The position numbers and the translations under genes were made by a program. This document shows, piece after piece, positions 26,997-35,828 of a stretch of 64,000 nt of DNA. The DNA is from Agrobacterium tumefaciens. Lineage in GTDB: Bacteria; Pseudomonadota; Alphaproteobacteria; Rhizobiales; Rhizobiaceae. The notes under the pieces are model-generated. The model was given only the letters and a program-made list of their open reading frames with translations. It searched no databases and was not told the DNA's origin. Position 1 is the first letter of the stretch. Each line of letters begins with the position of its first letter. The stretch covers positions 186,001 through 250,000 of the forward strand of contig NZ_WJOK01000005.1 in assembly GCF_009649785.1 (NCBI RefSeq), written 5' to 3'.

Positions 26997-28041
26997 GGGC
27001 GATAAGGTACCGGAAAAGGCGCAGGCTACGATCCGTCACGGCGGCAATCTCGGCAAGGCGCGTCTGATGTTTCCTGAAGCGCCGGAACCGTGGATCGACC
27101 TGTCGACCGGGATCAATCCGCACTCCTACCCGCATTCTCCCGTTCCCGCCAGCGCATTTGCCCGCCTGCCGGAGCCTGACGCGGCCGAAGAATTGAAAAG
27201 GCTGGCCGTCGCCTCTTTCGGCGCACCATCAGCCGGGCATGTGGCTCTGTCCCCCGGCACCCAGATGCTGATGCCATTGCTGGCTCACCTGGCACTCGAA
27301 CGCGGAGCGAAAAGCGGAGCCGTGCTCTCCCCCGCTTATGCCGAACATGCCCGAACCGCGCGCATGGCCGGACTGGCAGTGACCGAGGTAGACCATATCA
27401 GTGGTCTGTCAGCTTACGACTATGCGGTGGTGGTCAATCCCAACAACCCCGATGGTCGCATCACGGATCGAGAAGCTTTGTTGTCGCTGGCCGAGGCGAT
27501 GCGCCGCAAAGGCGGCCTGCTCGTCGTAGACGAGGCCTTTATCGAGACGGGACATACGGAAAGCCTTGCAAATGCCGCAGGGCGCGACGCGCTGGTGGTA
27601 CTGCGATCCTTCGGCAAGTTCTATGGCATGGCAGGGGTCCGGCTCGGTTTTGCGCTTGCGCATCCCGACATCGCTGCCGAACTGGAGGCAAGGCTTGGCC
27701 CCTGGGCAGTATCCGGGCCGGCGCTCAATATCGCGATGCAGGCTTTGGCGGACAGGGAATGGCAATCATCCATGCGCCTCCGGCTTGCGGCAGAAGCACA
27801 GCGTATGAGTGAATTGCTGGAAAAAGCGGGCCTGAAGATTGCCGGCGGTACGTCCCTGTTTACCCTGGTGCGGGACCACCGGGCCAAAGAACTGTTCGAT
27901 CACCTTGGCCTGCACGGCATTCTGGTGCGCATTTTTGATGAAAGGCCGAACGACATGCGTTTCGGCCTTCCCGGCAGCGAAGCGGAGTGGCAGCGCCTCA
28001 CGGAAGCGCTGTTATCCTTCAATCATCCCTTGAACGTGTAG
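26995..28041 (+). CDS. cobC: threonine-phosphate decarboxylase-like aminotransferase-fold enzyme
   Basis: PLP enzyme of the CobC/CobD(Salmonella) type, expected to supply (R)-1-aminopropanol O-phosphate for the nucleotide loop. The 348 residues from ATG 26995 carry HGGNL near the start, NPNNPDG at 148-154, DEAF at 179-182 and the PLP lysine in SFGKFYGMAGVRLGF (Lys208). An upstream in-frame start would overlap cobD deeply. Its 3' end overlaps the convergent fuconate dehydratase gene by 19 bp, which also marks the edge of the cob cluster. Confidence 0.94.
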   Translation: MGDKVPEKAQATIRHGGNLGKARLMFPEAPEPWIDLSTGINPHSYPHSPVPASAFARLPEPDAAEELKRLAVASFGAPSAGHVALSPGTQMLMPLLAHLALERGAKSGAVLSPAYAEHARTARMAGLAVTEVDHISGLSAYDYAVVVNPNNPDGRITDREALLSLAEAMRRKGGLLVVDEAFIETGHTESLANAAGRDALVVLRSFGKFYGMAGVRLGFALAHPDIAAELEARLGPWAVSGPALNIAMQALADREWQSSMRLRLAAEAQRMSELLEKAGLKIAGGTSLFTLVRDHRAKELFDHLGLHGILVRIFDERPNDMRFGLPGSEAEWQRLTEALLSFNHPLNV

Positions 28042-29300
28042 GTCGCAATAGAATCCGGCTTCATTTCAATGGAGAAACCGGGCAGCTTCGGCGGCATGTA
28101 CGCGGCATTGCGAATATCGCAGGGTTCGATGAAATGCTCGTGCAGATGGTCGACATATTCGATCACGCGGCCTTCCTTGGTGCCGGAAACCACGAGATAG
28201 TCGATCATCGACAGATGCTGCACATATTCGCAAAGGCCGACGCCACCGGCATGCGGCCAGACCGGCAAATTGTATTTGGCAGCAATCAACAAAACCGCCA
28301 GCACCTCGTTGAGACCACCCATGCGGCAGCTGTCGATCTGCACGACGTCGATTGCACCTTCGGCGATGAACTGCTTGAACATGATACGGTTCTGGCACAT
28401 TTCGCCGGTTGCCACCTTCACGGAGCCGATGGCTGCACGGATCTTGCGATGGCCGGCGACATCGTCCGGGCTGGTCGGCTCTTCAATGAAGAAGGGCTTG
28501 GCGAAGGCAAGTTGCTTGACCCATTCAATCGCCTGATCCACTTCCCACACCTGGTTGGCGTCGATCATCAGATAACGGTCGGGGCCGATCACCTCGCGGG
28601 CGATGGTGAGGCGGCGGATATCGTCTTCGAGATCACGGCCAACCTTCATCTTTACATGGTTGAAACCGGCATCTATCGCTTCCTGGCAAAGACGGCGCAG
28701 CTTGGCGTCGTCATAACCGAGCCAGCCGGCTGATGTGGTGTAGCAGGCGTAGCCTTCGTTCTTCAGCGTCTCGATACGTTCCTTTTTGCCGCTTTCGGCT
28801 TTTTTGAGGATCGCAAGCGCATCGTCCTTCGTCAGCACGTCAGTTAGATAACGGTAATCGACGATATCGGCGATTTCTTCAGGGCTCATATCGGCAACAA
28901 GCTGCCAGACCGGCTTACCCGCCTTTTTGGCCAGCAAATCCCAGACAGCATTGACGACAGCGCCGGTGGCGAGATGCATCGCGCCCTTGTCCGGGCCGAT
29001 CCAGCGAAGCTGGCTATCACCAGTTAGGTGGCGCCAGTATTTGCCGGGGTTCTCGGTCACCGTCGCCAGATCGGTTCCCACCACCAGATGGCGCATCGCC
29101 TTGATGGCCATGCAGCAAATCTCATTGCCGCGGCCAATGGTGAAGGTCAGCCCGTGACCTTTCAGTTCCGGTTCGTCGGTGTCGAGAATGACGTAAGCCG
29201 CCGAATAATCCGGGTCGGGGTTCATCGCATCCGAACCATCAAGGCTCTGGGAGGTCGGAAAACGCAGGTCGAAAACTCGCAGATCAGTAATTTTGGTCAT
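28023..29300 (-). CDS. L-fuconate dehydratase (enolase superfamily)
   Basis: Dehydrates L-fuconate to 2-keto-3-deoxy-L-fuconate. The 425 residues align by eye with the Xanthomonas enzyme offset by one position: catalytic KxK in NHVKMKVGRD (Lys217, Lys219), metal ligands Asp247 (MIDANQ), Glu273 (FIEEP) and Glu300 (TGEMC), and His350 (WPHAGGVG). The length and the N-terminal LRFPTSQSLDGSDAMNPDPDYS, here split by context, are typical. The family is reported to accept related acids such as L-galactonate and D-altronate. It is the last gene of the long minus-strand sugar operon. Confidence 0.93.
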   Translation of the reverse strand: MTKITDLRVFDLRFPTSQSLDGSDAMNPDPDYSAAYVILDTDEPELKGHGLTFTIGRGNEICCMAIKAMRHLVVGTDLATVTENPGKYWRHLTGDSQLRWIGPDKGAMHLATGAVVNAVWDLLAKKAGKPVWQLVADMSPEEIADIVDYRYLTDVLTKDDALAILKKAESGKKERIETLKNEGYACYTTSAGWLGYDDAKLRRLCQEAIDAGFNHVKMKVGRDLEDDIRRLTIAREVIGPDRYLMIDANQVWEVDQAIEWVKQLAFAKPFFIEEPTSPDDVAGHRKIRAAIGSVKVATGEMCQNRIMFKQFIAEGAIDVVQIDSCRMGGLNEVLAVLLIAAKYNLPVWPHAGGVGLCEYVQHLSMIDYLVVSGTKEGRVIEYVDHLHEHFIEPCDIRNAAYMPPKLPGFSIEMKPDSIATYTFKG

Positions 29301-29336
29301 GGCCGTTCACTCGCGGTCAGTGTCAAAGGAAATCGT

Positions 29337-29666
29337 TCAGTCGTGATGGAAGGTTTCTTCCATCATTGCCCACCACTCGCCTTCCTTGCGGCTTTCGAGT
29401 GGTTGCTGGCAGGGAATGGTGAAAGACCACCATTCCTGGTTCTTTGGGCTTGCCGCCATCTTCGCCATATCGGCGCTGAAATCGGTGCCGTGATATTCCC
29501 AATATCCGAACAGCAGATTTTCCGGTTCGCGCAGGAAGATCGTGTAGTTGCGTATGTTGCAATCGCTGATGAGCGCCAGAATTTCGGGCCAGACGGCGGC
29601 GTGCAGTCTTCTATATTCCGCAATCATGTCCGGTTTGACGCCGATGACCATTCCCATGCGCTGCAT
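29337..29666 (-). CDS. L-rhamnose/L-fucose mutarotase (RhaM/DUF718)
   Basis: A 109-residue mutarotase that interconverts anomers of 6-deoxy-L-sugars, feeding the form used by the C1 dehydrogenase. It starts MQRMGMVIGVKPDMIAEYRRLHAAVWPEI; His22 lies where the RhaM catalytic histidine is expected, and NIRNYTIFLREPE and LFGYWEY are family-typical. The context (fuconate dehydratase directly downstream, aldose dehydrogenase upstream) favours L-fucose or L-galactose over L-rhamnose. Confidence 0.88.
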   Translation of the reverse strand: MQRMGMVIGVKPDMIAEYRRLHAAVWPEILALISDCNIRNYTIFLREPENLLFGYWEYHGTDFSADMAKMAASPKNQEWWSFTIPCQQPLESRKEGEWWAMMEETFHHD

Positions 29667-29677
29667 ACAAAACTCCG

Positions 29678-30811
29678 TTATCGCTTGATGGTGGCGAGCG
29701 CCGCACGCAGTTTCTGCTGCGGCACGTTTAACCCCAGACGTTCCGCCGCAGCGATGACCGGGACAAAACGACGGCGTTTCTTTTCATCGTGATTGCCTGA
29801 AATGTCCGCGAGCCGGTGGGCGAGAAAGGGATTCAGGAAACGGTCCCGCACCGCACGGATATAGGCTTGCGCTTCTTCCCCCATGCCTTCTGCGGCAAAG
29901 ACCGGCAGAACCTCGTCCCGCCAGAGCGTTTCCAGATCTCCCGAAAGCGCATCGTCGGCCATTGCCTGCCGCACGGTCTCGTTTTTCGCACGGGCATCCC
30001 GCAACCATCGCTCCGCCAGATAGGAATGGCCAAGATTGAGCAGGAACAGCTTCAGCTTTTCATAGCGGTCGAGATCATCAGTCAGCACCACCGCAGGGTG
30101 GGTGCAGGGCAGAACAAGGCCCTCCTGCTTCTCGATTGCCCAAAGCGCATAGGGCTCGGCAACTGCGCCAACCGGATCGATCGGCTCGGAAACGATGCGG
30201 TCTACAAGGCTGTTGGCAAAACGGCACTTCTCATTCAGGTAGAAGCCGAAACCCGCCGGCAGCTGCCATTCGTCGGCAAGCTGGCGAACAACCTCTTTCA
30301 ACCGGTCGCCGTTGCGCGGAACAAGCTCGCAAGGAAAGATCGATATAGGGGCTTCCGGATTGGTCTGAAAACGTTCCAGCAGCAACAGGCAGAGCTTTGC
30401 AGGAAAACTCTTTGGTACAAGCGTGAAGTCGTCGGCAAGACCCGGCCCGTCGAACGAATCCAGCTCATAACCGCGGTCACCCGTATTGGACAGAATGACC
30501 CCTGCCCCGCAGGCGATGCGCCGCACCTCGGCCCAGTCGGCCGCCGCCGTCAGCGCGCGCGCGACAGCCTTACCTGGAATTTCCTCATCCACCTCTTGCC
30601 CGTCGCGAATGCCGCGAATGCGCACCGGATAGGGCGTGCCATCGTTCAATGCTGCCACACGCTTCAGGCTCTCCGCATTGCCGGTCGTCTGGACGATTGC
30701 GATGCGCCCGAGAGCCTCGCCTTTTTCCAGCGCCTGCGAAATGAACAAATCCGCATGGGCCAGAAGAAAGCGGCTGGTACCGAATTGCAGGATGGGTGTG
30801 TCGGTCGTCAT
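29678..30811 (-). CDS. UxaB-like tagaturonate reductase (mannitol dehydrogenase superfamily)
   Basis: A 377-residue polyol-type long-chain dehydrogenase. The signature KLFLLNLGH holds the catalytic Lys254, Asn259 and His262. Segments shared with UxaB as I recall it are PAKLCLLLLERF, FPCELVPRNGDRLKEVV and NSLVDRIVSEP. UxaB reduces D-tagaturonate to D-altronate with NADH. The UxaA altronate dehydratase at 38.4 kb fits that direction. A fructuronate reductase or other polyol activity is possible. Its start overlaps the Zn-dehydrogenase stop by 4 bp. Confidence 0.82.
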   Translation of the reverse strand: MTTDTPILQFGTSRFLLAHADLFISQALEKGEALGRIAIVQTTGNAESLKRVAALNDGTPYPVRIRGIRDGQEVDEEIPGKAVARALTAAADWAEVRRIACGAGVILSNTGDRGYELDSFDGPGLADDFTLVPKSFPAKLCLLLLERFQTNPEAPISIFPCELVPRNGDRLKEVVRQLADEWQLPAGFGFYLNEKCRFANSLVDRIVSEPIDPVGAVAEPYALWAIEKQEGLVLPCTHPAVVLTDDLDRYEKLKLFLLNLGHSYLAERWLRDARAKNETVRQAMADDALSGDLETLWRDEVLPVFAAEGMGEEAQAYIRAVRDRFLNPFLAHRLADISGNHDEKKRRRFVPVIAAAERLGLNVPQQKLRAALATIKR

Positions 30812-31818
30812 GCGACCTCCACCATGCCCTTGATGACTCCGGCTTTTGGATCGGTCAGCCCGGCGAATTTGGAAGGCACATCGGCAAGTGTCATGCGGTG
30901 AGTGATGAGTGCCTCCGGTACCTTGCCTTCCCGCAGCGCCTGCAACACCCGCTCGAAATCCTCCGGCGTGGCGTTGCGGCTGCCAAGCAGCGTGGTTTCA
31001 CGCTTGTGAAACTCCGGATCGTTGAAGGAGATATCGCTGGCAACGATGGAAACCAGCACATAGGAACCACCGTGGCCGACGAAGGAAAAGCCACGCTCCA
31101 TGGCTTTAGGATTACCGGTCGCATCAAAAACGGCATCGAAGAAATCGCCGCCGGTGATATCCGACAGGCGATCCTTGTCGCCCTCGCCAAGCTTCACCGT
31201 ATGGGCAACGCCGAGATGGTCCTTGCAGAAATCCAGCCGGTCGGTGCGCCCGTCAATCATCGTCACCTCACCGCCATCGAGAACGGCGAAAACCGCAACC
31301 GCCATGCCGATCGGACCGGCGCCGACGATCAGGACCTTCTGACCCTTTTCCACCGACCCACGACGCACGGCATGCGCGCCAATCGCCAGAAATTCGGTCA
31401 TTGCCGCCTGATCGAGGCTCAAGCCCTCCGCCTTCAGCACGAATTGCTGCGGAACGCTCAGATATTCGACCATGCCGCCATCGCGATGAACGCCGAGCAC
31501 ACCGATGTTGCGGCAGCAATTGCTCTTTCCTTTGCGGCAGGCGCTGCACTCACCACAGGAAATATAGGGTATGACGGTAACCACATCGCCCGCAGAAAGA
31601 TGGCTGCCTTCCGGCGCCTCTTCCACCGTGCCGGAAAGCTCGTGGCCCATGATGCGCGGATAGGAAAGATAAGGCTGATTACCGGTGAAAATATGCAGGT
31701 CCGTGCCGCAGACACCAATGCGACGAATACGCACGAGCACTTCACCTTCGCCACGGGCGGGCTTTGGTAGTTCCTTGGGGACAAGTTGACCGGGGGTCTC
31801 GCAGAAAATCGCCAGCAT
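30808..31818 (-). CDS. zinc alcohol dehydrogenase, LgoD-like L-galactonate 5-dehydrogenase
   Basis: A 336-residue medium-chain dehydrogenase. Catalytic zinc ligands are Cys37 (GVCGTD), His59 and Glu60 (GHE); the structural zinc site is Cys88, Cys91, Cys94 and Cys102. The NAD site is VGAGPIGMAV. Stretches NQPYLSYPRIMGHE, VIPYISC, GVHRDGG and DPEFHKRETTLLGSRNATP closely resemble E. coli YjjN/LgoD as I recall it, which oxidises L-galactonate to D-tagaturonate. The next gene would reduce that product, so the pair inverts C5 through a keto intermediate. Confidence 0.85.
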   Translation of the reverse strand: MLAIFCETPGQLVPKELPKPARGEGEVLVRIRRIGVCGTDLHIFTGNQPYLSYPRIMGHELSGTVEEAPEGSHLSAGDVVTVIPYISCGECSACRKGKSNCCRNIGVLGVHRDGGMVEYLSVPQQFVLKAEGLSLDQAAMTEFLAIGAHAVRRGSVEKGQKVLIVGAGPIGMAVAVFAVLDGGEVTMIDGRTDRLDFCKDHLGVAHTVKLGEGDKDRLSDITGGDFFDAVFDATGNPKAMERGFSFVGHGGSYVLVSIVASDISFNDPEFHKRETTLLGSRNATPEDFERVLQALREGKVPEALITHRMTLADVPSKFAGLTDPKAGVIKGMVEVA

Positions 31819-31821
31819 GCA

Positions 31822-32643
31822 TCACCTGTTGGGAAGGGAATAAAAACGAACGGCGTTGCCGCCAAAGACGGCCGCATGGTCGTGCTCAGGCACGATTTCG
31901 CGGCAGAAGTCCAGCCATTCCTGATAGTCGCCAGCCAGCCGCAATACCGGCCAGTCACTGCCGAAGATCACGCGTTCGCCGCCGAACAGTTCCAGAATGG
32001 TTTCGGCATAGGGCCGGACGGCTTCCGGTCTCTGCTCGCCACGCTCGGTCAAAAGGCCGGACAGCTTGCAATGGAGGTTGGGAAGGGCCGCCAAAGCTGC
32101 CATGTCCCTGCGCCAGTCGCCATATTGGCCCGTGGCGATAAGCGGCTTCGCGCCGTGATCGAGGACAACAGGCAATTGCGGATGGCGGCGCGCGAAAGCG
32201 AGAAGATGCGACAGATGCGGCGGCAGGACCAGCGCATCGAACACCAGTGCATGTTTCACCAGCGCATCCACGGCGGCATCGAGCGCGGGATCGTCGATCC
32301 AGGTCACATCTTCCATGCCTTGCAGCATCGGCCGTACGCCCTTGAAGGCAGGATGTTTTGCCCGCCGGGAGATTTCCGCCGTAGCATCCACGGACTTCAT
32401 GTCCACCCAGCCGACAACGCCCTTGATGAAATCGGTGCTGCCAGCCAGATCGAGCATGAAATCCGTATCGGCCGTACTTTCCATCGTCTGCACCAGCACC
32501 GTTCCGGAAACTCCGGCCTTTGCCAGCAGAGGAAACAGATCCTGCGGAAGAAAATCACGGTAGATGGCAGCCAGAGACGGTGGCGGCCATTGCCCGGCAC
32601 GATCCTTCATCAGCCAGAAATGCTGGTGGGCATCGATGATCAT
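31822..32643 (-). CDS. amidohydrolase-family sugar lactonase
   Basis: A 273-residue amidohydrolase (COG3618 type). The N-terminal metal motif is DAHQHFW (His6, His8); VVLDHGAKP supplies another histidine and FGSDWPV the catalytic aspartate. Relatives hydrolyse L-fucono-1,5-lactone and related lactones. Placed between an aldose dehydrogenase and an aldonate dehydrogenase, it should open L-galactono- or L-fuconolactone to the free acid. The exact substrate cannot be read from sequence. Confidence 0.85.
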   Translation of the reverse strand: MIIDAHQHFWLMKDRAGQWPPPSLAAIYRDFLPQDLFPLLAKAGVSGTVLVQTMESTADTDFMLDLAGSTDFIKGVVGWVDMKSVDATAEISRRAKHPAFKGVRPMLQGMEDVTWIDDPALDAAVDALVKHALVFDALVLPPHLSHLLAFARRHPQLPVVLDHGAKPLIATGQYGDWRRDMAALAALPNLHCKLSGLLTERGEQRPEAVRPYAETILELFGGERVIFGSDWPVLRLAGDYQEWLDFCREIVPEHDHAAVFGGNAVRFYSLPNR

Positions 32644-32647
32644 CGCT

Positions 32648-33661
32648 TCAGGCCTTTGTGCCGGGCACGGGTGCGCCTTCGGAAATCAGGCCACGCTTTT
32701 GCAGCTCCGACCAGAATTCGTCCGGAACAACCTGTTCGAACCATTCGATGTTTGCGGCAAGTTGCTGCGCATTGCGCGCGCCGGATACGACCGTGACCGA
32801 AGCCGGATGCCCGAGCGGAAACTGCAGCGCAGCCGCCTGCAACGAAACACCAACGTCGTCACAAACGCCCTGAAGCGCATCCACCCGCGTGATGATGTCG
32901 GCAGGCGCATCGGCATAGTTGAATTTGCGGTTGCCTGCCAAAATGCCTGAATTGAAAGCACCGGCGACCACGATCGCAACGCCGGTTTCCGCGCAGCGGT
33001 TCATGAAGGCAAGGCTCTGCTGCTCCAGAAGCGTATAACGGCCGGCAAGCATGGCAACGTCGATGTCGAAAACATCCACGGCGTCGCCGACGATTTCCCA
33101 CTCGTTGACGCCGAGGCCGATAGCACCCGTCGACCCTTCCTCGCGCAGCTTGCCGAGTGCCCGGAAGCCGCCGCCGGTGGTCAGCTGCTCCCAGTAGTGC
33201 TGGTGCTTTTCGCCATGCGTGAAAGAGCCGATATCGTGCACATAGAGAATATCCGGCTTCAGAACGCCGAGCCGCTGCTGGCTCGCTTCGAAGGAGCGCA
33301 GAATACCGTCATAGGAATAATCATAGACCGGGCGGAAAGGCAGCGGCGCAATATAGGCGTCCTCTTCCGGGCCCACAGTTTCATCGGGAACCATGACGCG
33401 ACCGACCTTGGTGGAGAGGGTGTATTCGCTTCGGTCATGCTCCGTCACCATGGTTCCAAGACGACGCTCCGAACGCGTGTAACCGTAAAAAGGTGCGGTA
33501 TCGAAATAGCGAATGCCGCTTTCCCATGCCTTGTCGAACGCACCTTTGGATTCCTCGTAGGGCGTAACGCGGTAGAGATTACCCATCTGCGCGCAACCAA
33601 GGCCCATGACCGTGACTTCAACGGCACGGCGCGGCAATTTACGTGTATCGGAGACTTTCAT
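32648..33661 (-). CDS. aldo/keto reductase, probable L-fucose/L-galactose 1-dehydrogenase
   Basis: A 337-residue AKR with the catalytic set Asp54 (YFDTAPFYG), Tyr59, Lys85 (LSTKVGR) and His142 (YVHD). The ATG at 33661 has AGGAAG upstream; the open frame extends further but is not conserved in character. Close family members are annotated D-threo-aldose 1-dehydrogenase or L-fucose dehydrogenase, oxidising C1 of L-fucose or L-galactose to the lactone with NAD(P). It begins the catabolic enzymes just after the transporter genes. Confidence 0.85.
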   Translation of the reverse strand: MKVSDTRKLPRRAVEVTVMGLGCAQMGNLYRVTPYEESKGAFDKAWESGIRYFDTAPFYGYTRSERRLGTMVTEHDRSEYTLSTKVGRVMVPDETVGPEEDAYIAPLPFRPVYDYSYDGILRSFEASQQRLGVLKPDILYVHDIGSFTHGEKHQHYWEQLTTGGGFRALGKLREEGSTGAIGLGVNEWEIVGDAVDVFDIDVAMLAGRYTLLEQQSLAFMNRCAETGVAIVVAGAFNSGILAGNRKFNYADAPADIITRVDALQGVCDDVGVSLQAAALQFPLGHPASVTVVSGARNAQQLAANIEWFEQVVPDEFWSELQKRGLISEGAPVPGTKA

Positions 33662-33781
33662 CGCAAGGGCTTCCTGAATTTTTCGGTAGAGCGGATGTGA
33701 AAACCGTATGCGGTATTGACTGAAATCCCGCTTCTGAAATTTGTGAGGCGCGCCGCTCAAAGAGCGGCGCGCCGTCATGCG

Positions 33782-34723
33782 TTAATAAAGAACGTTCTTG
33801 GCTTCCGGCTTCTCGATATTGTCCTTGGTGACAACAACAACGCCGGTGTCGACGAACTTTTCGACCTTTTCCTTGCTGATGAGCTTCGAAACGGTCTGGA
33901 TGCCCTTTTCGCCCATCTGATACGAACCCTGAACGACGATGCCGGCAAGCGTGCCGTCCTTGACGAAGCCCTGAAGGTCCTGGTTACCGTCAAAGCCGAT
34001 GCCGACGACCTTGCCTGCCTTACCGGCCTGAGCGAGCGCGCGGCCTACACCGATTGCGGTGGGTTCGTTGGCGCCGAAGATGCCCTTGAGATCGGAATTG
34101 GCGGCCAGAACGTCGGTTGTCTGGTTCAGCGCCGTCGCCATCTGCGACTGCGAATAGAACGGACCTACGATCTTAAGGTTGGAATGCATCTGGATATAGT
34201 CGGTGAAACCGCCAACGCGTCCGATTTCCGAACCGGCACCGGCGACGTAGGACATCACGGCGATCTTGCCTTCCTTGCCAACCTTGTCGATCAGCGCCTG
34301 AGCAGCCAGTTCGCCGGCTTTCTTGTTATCGGTCGCCAGGAAGGACTGATAATATTGCTCGGAACCCTTGGCGAGCTGTGAGTCGATCAGAACCACGGGA
34401 ATGCGGGCTTCCCAGGCTTTCTTGACAGCCGGAACCAGCGCATCAGGATCGGAAGGAGCAAGAACGATACCCGAAACCTTACGGTTTACAGCGTTTTCAA
34501 CCATGTTGACCTGATCGGCGATGGCCGATTCAGAAGCCGGACCCTGGAAGGTCATGGTGTTGCCGGCAGAGTCCTTCATCGCCGCATCGGCGCCCTTCTG
34601 AACGTTCTGCCAGAAGGTGGAGTTGACGGTCTTGACGATGACGGCGATTTCGCCGGCCTGCACGGTGGAGACGCTCCACAGCGCGATTGCGGATGTCAGA
34701 AGGGCGGTCGTAAGCTTGTTCAT
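33782..34723 (-). CDS. sugar ABC transporter, periplasmic binding protein (RbsB type)
   Basis: A 313-residue periplasmic sugar-binding protein of the ribose/autoinducer family. The signal peptide is MNKLTTALLTSAIALWSVSTVQA, split here by cleavage expected after VQA at residue 23. The first lobe opens EIAVIVKTVNSTFWQNVQ and NDLKGIFGANEPTAIGVGRAL belongs to the hinge region. It follows the permease and ATPase genes and should deliver the sugar metabolised by this locus, which I infer to be L-fucose/L-galactose. Confidence 0.92.
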   Translation of the reverse strand: MNKLTTALLTSAIALWSVSTVQAGEIAVIVKTVNSTFWQNVQKGADAAMKDSAGNTMTFQGPASESAIADQVNMVENAVNRKVSGIVLAPSDPDALVPAVKKAWEARIPVVLIDSQLAKGSEQYYQSFLATDNKKAGELAAQALIDKVGKEGKIAVMSYVAGAGSEIGRVGGFTDYIQMHSNLKIVGPFYSQSQMATALNQTTDVLAANSDLKGIFGANEPTAIGVGRALAQAGKAGKVVGIGFDGNQDLQGFVKDGTLAGIVVQGSYQMGEKGIQTVSKLISKEKVEKFVDTGVVVVTKDNIEKPEAKNVLY

Positions 34724-34797
34724 TTCTTCCTCCGTGATGTCGGCATACCGGGCCTCCCGTGCCGATCTTGTTTGCGGATAGGGTCCGCAGCCCTGTA

Positions 34798-35820
34798 TCA
34801 GCGGCGGTTGCGCAGCTGGTCGATCCAGACGGTGACCAGAATGACAAGACCGATGATGATCTGTTGCGTGAAGGCGGACACGCCATTCATATTGAGACCG
34901 TTGCGCAGGATGCCTATGACGAAGGCGCCGATTGCCGTGCCGGAAATCGTACCCACGCCGCCGATGAGCGATGTGCCGCCGATAACGGCGCTGGCAATGG
35001 CGTCCAGCTCATACATCACGCCCTCATTCGGCTGGGCTGTGACGAGGCGCGACATCAGCACGCAACCGGTCAACCCGGCGAGCGTACCGGACAGGATGTA
35101 GGTGAAATTGGTGACGCGTGCGACGTTTACCCCGGACAGACGCGCAGCATCCGCATTCGAACCGACGGCATAGATGTGACGGCCAAGGATGGAGCGGTTG
35201 AGCATGAAGGAAACAGCCAGCGCAATAACCACCATGAGGATGACGGGGTAGGGAATGCCCGGAAACACTACGTTCGGAAAACCGTCATCACCAATATTGA
35301 CGATGCGGAAGAGGGCGCCGTTGCCGAGTTCACCGAAGGATTCGCCGAGGCCGGAAACCGCTCGCGCGCCGGTGATCTGCAGTGCCACGCCACGGGCGAT
35401 CAACATCATGCCGAGTGTCGCGATAAACGGTGGCAGCTTGAAGCGCGTGACCATGAGGCCATTGATGAGACCGCAAAGCGACCCCGTCAGAATGCCAAGC
35501 AGCATGCCGACCGGCACCGGCATACCCAACTCCTTCACCGCAAGCGCGGCAACGACACCGGCCAGAGCAAGCACCGAACCAACGGAAAGATCGATGCCGC
35601 CGGTGATGATGACGCAGGTCGCACCAATGCCGAGAAGGGCGATGGAGGTCACCTGAAGCGCAATGGTCATGGCATTGTTGACGGAGAAGAAGGCGCTGCT
35701 GGTGGCGGAAAACACCATAACCAGCACAACGAGACTGCCAAGAGCCGCAAACTTCTGGATGATGTCCTTCTGGCGGTCGCTGAAAGCGAAGCTCTTCTTG
35801 GGTTCTGCAATATTAGCCAT
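34798..35820 (-). CDS. sugar ABC transporter permease (RbsC type)
   Basis: A 340-residue integral membrane protein of the RbsC/AraH family with about eight to ten hydrophobic helices. Marks include ALGIGATCVIITGGIDLSVG-like text (GIGATCVIITGGIDLSVGS), ATLGMMLIARG and GRHIYAVGSNADAARLSGV. The ATG at 35820 is chosen because AGGAAC lies just upstream; a GTG at 35832 would overlap that site. It forms the importer with the ATPase upstream and the binding protein downstream. Confidence 0.92.
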   Translation of the reverse strand: MANIAEPKKSFAFSDRQKDIIQKFAALGSLVVLVMVFSATSSAFFSVNNAMTIALQVTSIALLGIGATCVIITGGIDLSVGSVLALAGVVAALAVKELGMPVPVGMLLGILTGSLCGLINGLMVTRFKLPPFIATLGMMLIARGVALQITGARAVSGLGESFGELGNGALFRIVNIGDDGFPNVVFPGIPYPVILMVVIALAVSFMLNRSILGRHIYAVGSNADAARLSGVNVARVTNFTYILSGTLAGLTGCVLMSRLVTAQPNEGVMYELDAIASAVIGGTSLIGGVGTISGTAIGAFVIGILRNGLNMNGVSAFTQQIIIGLVILVTVWIDQLRNRR

Positions 35821-35828
35821 GTCGTTCC

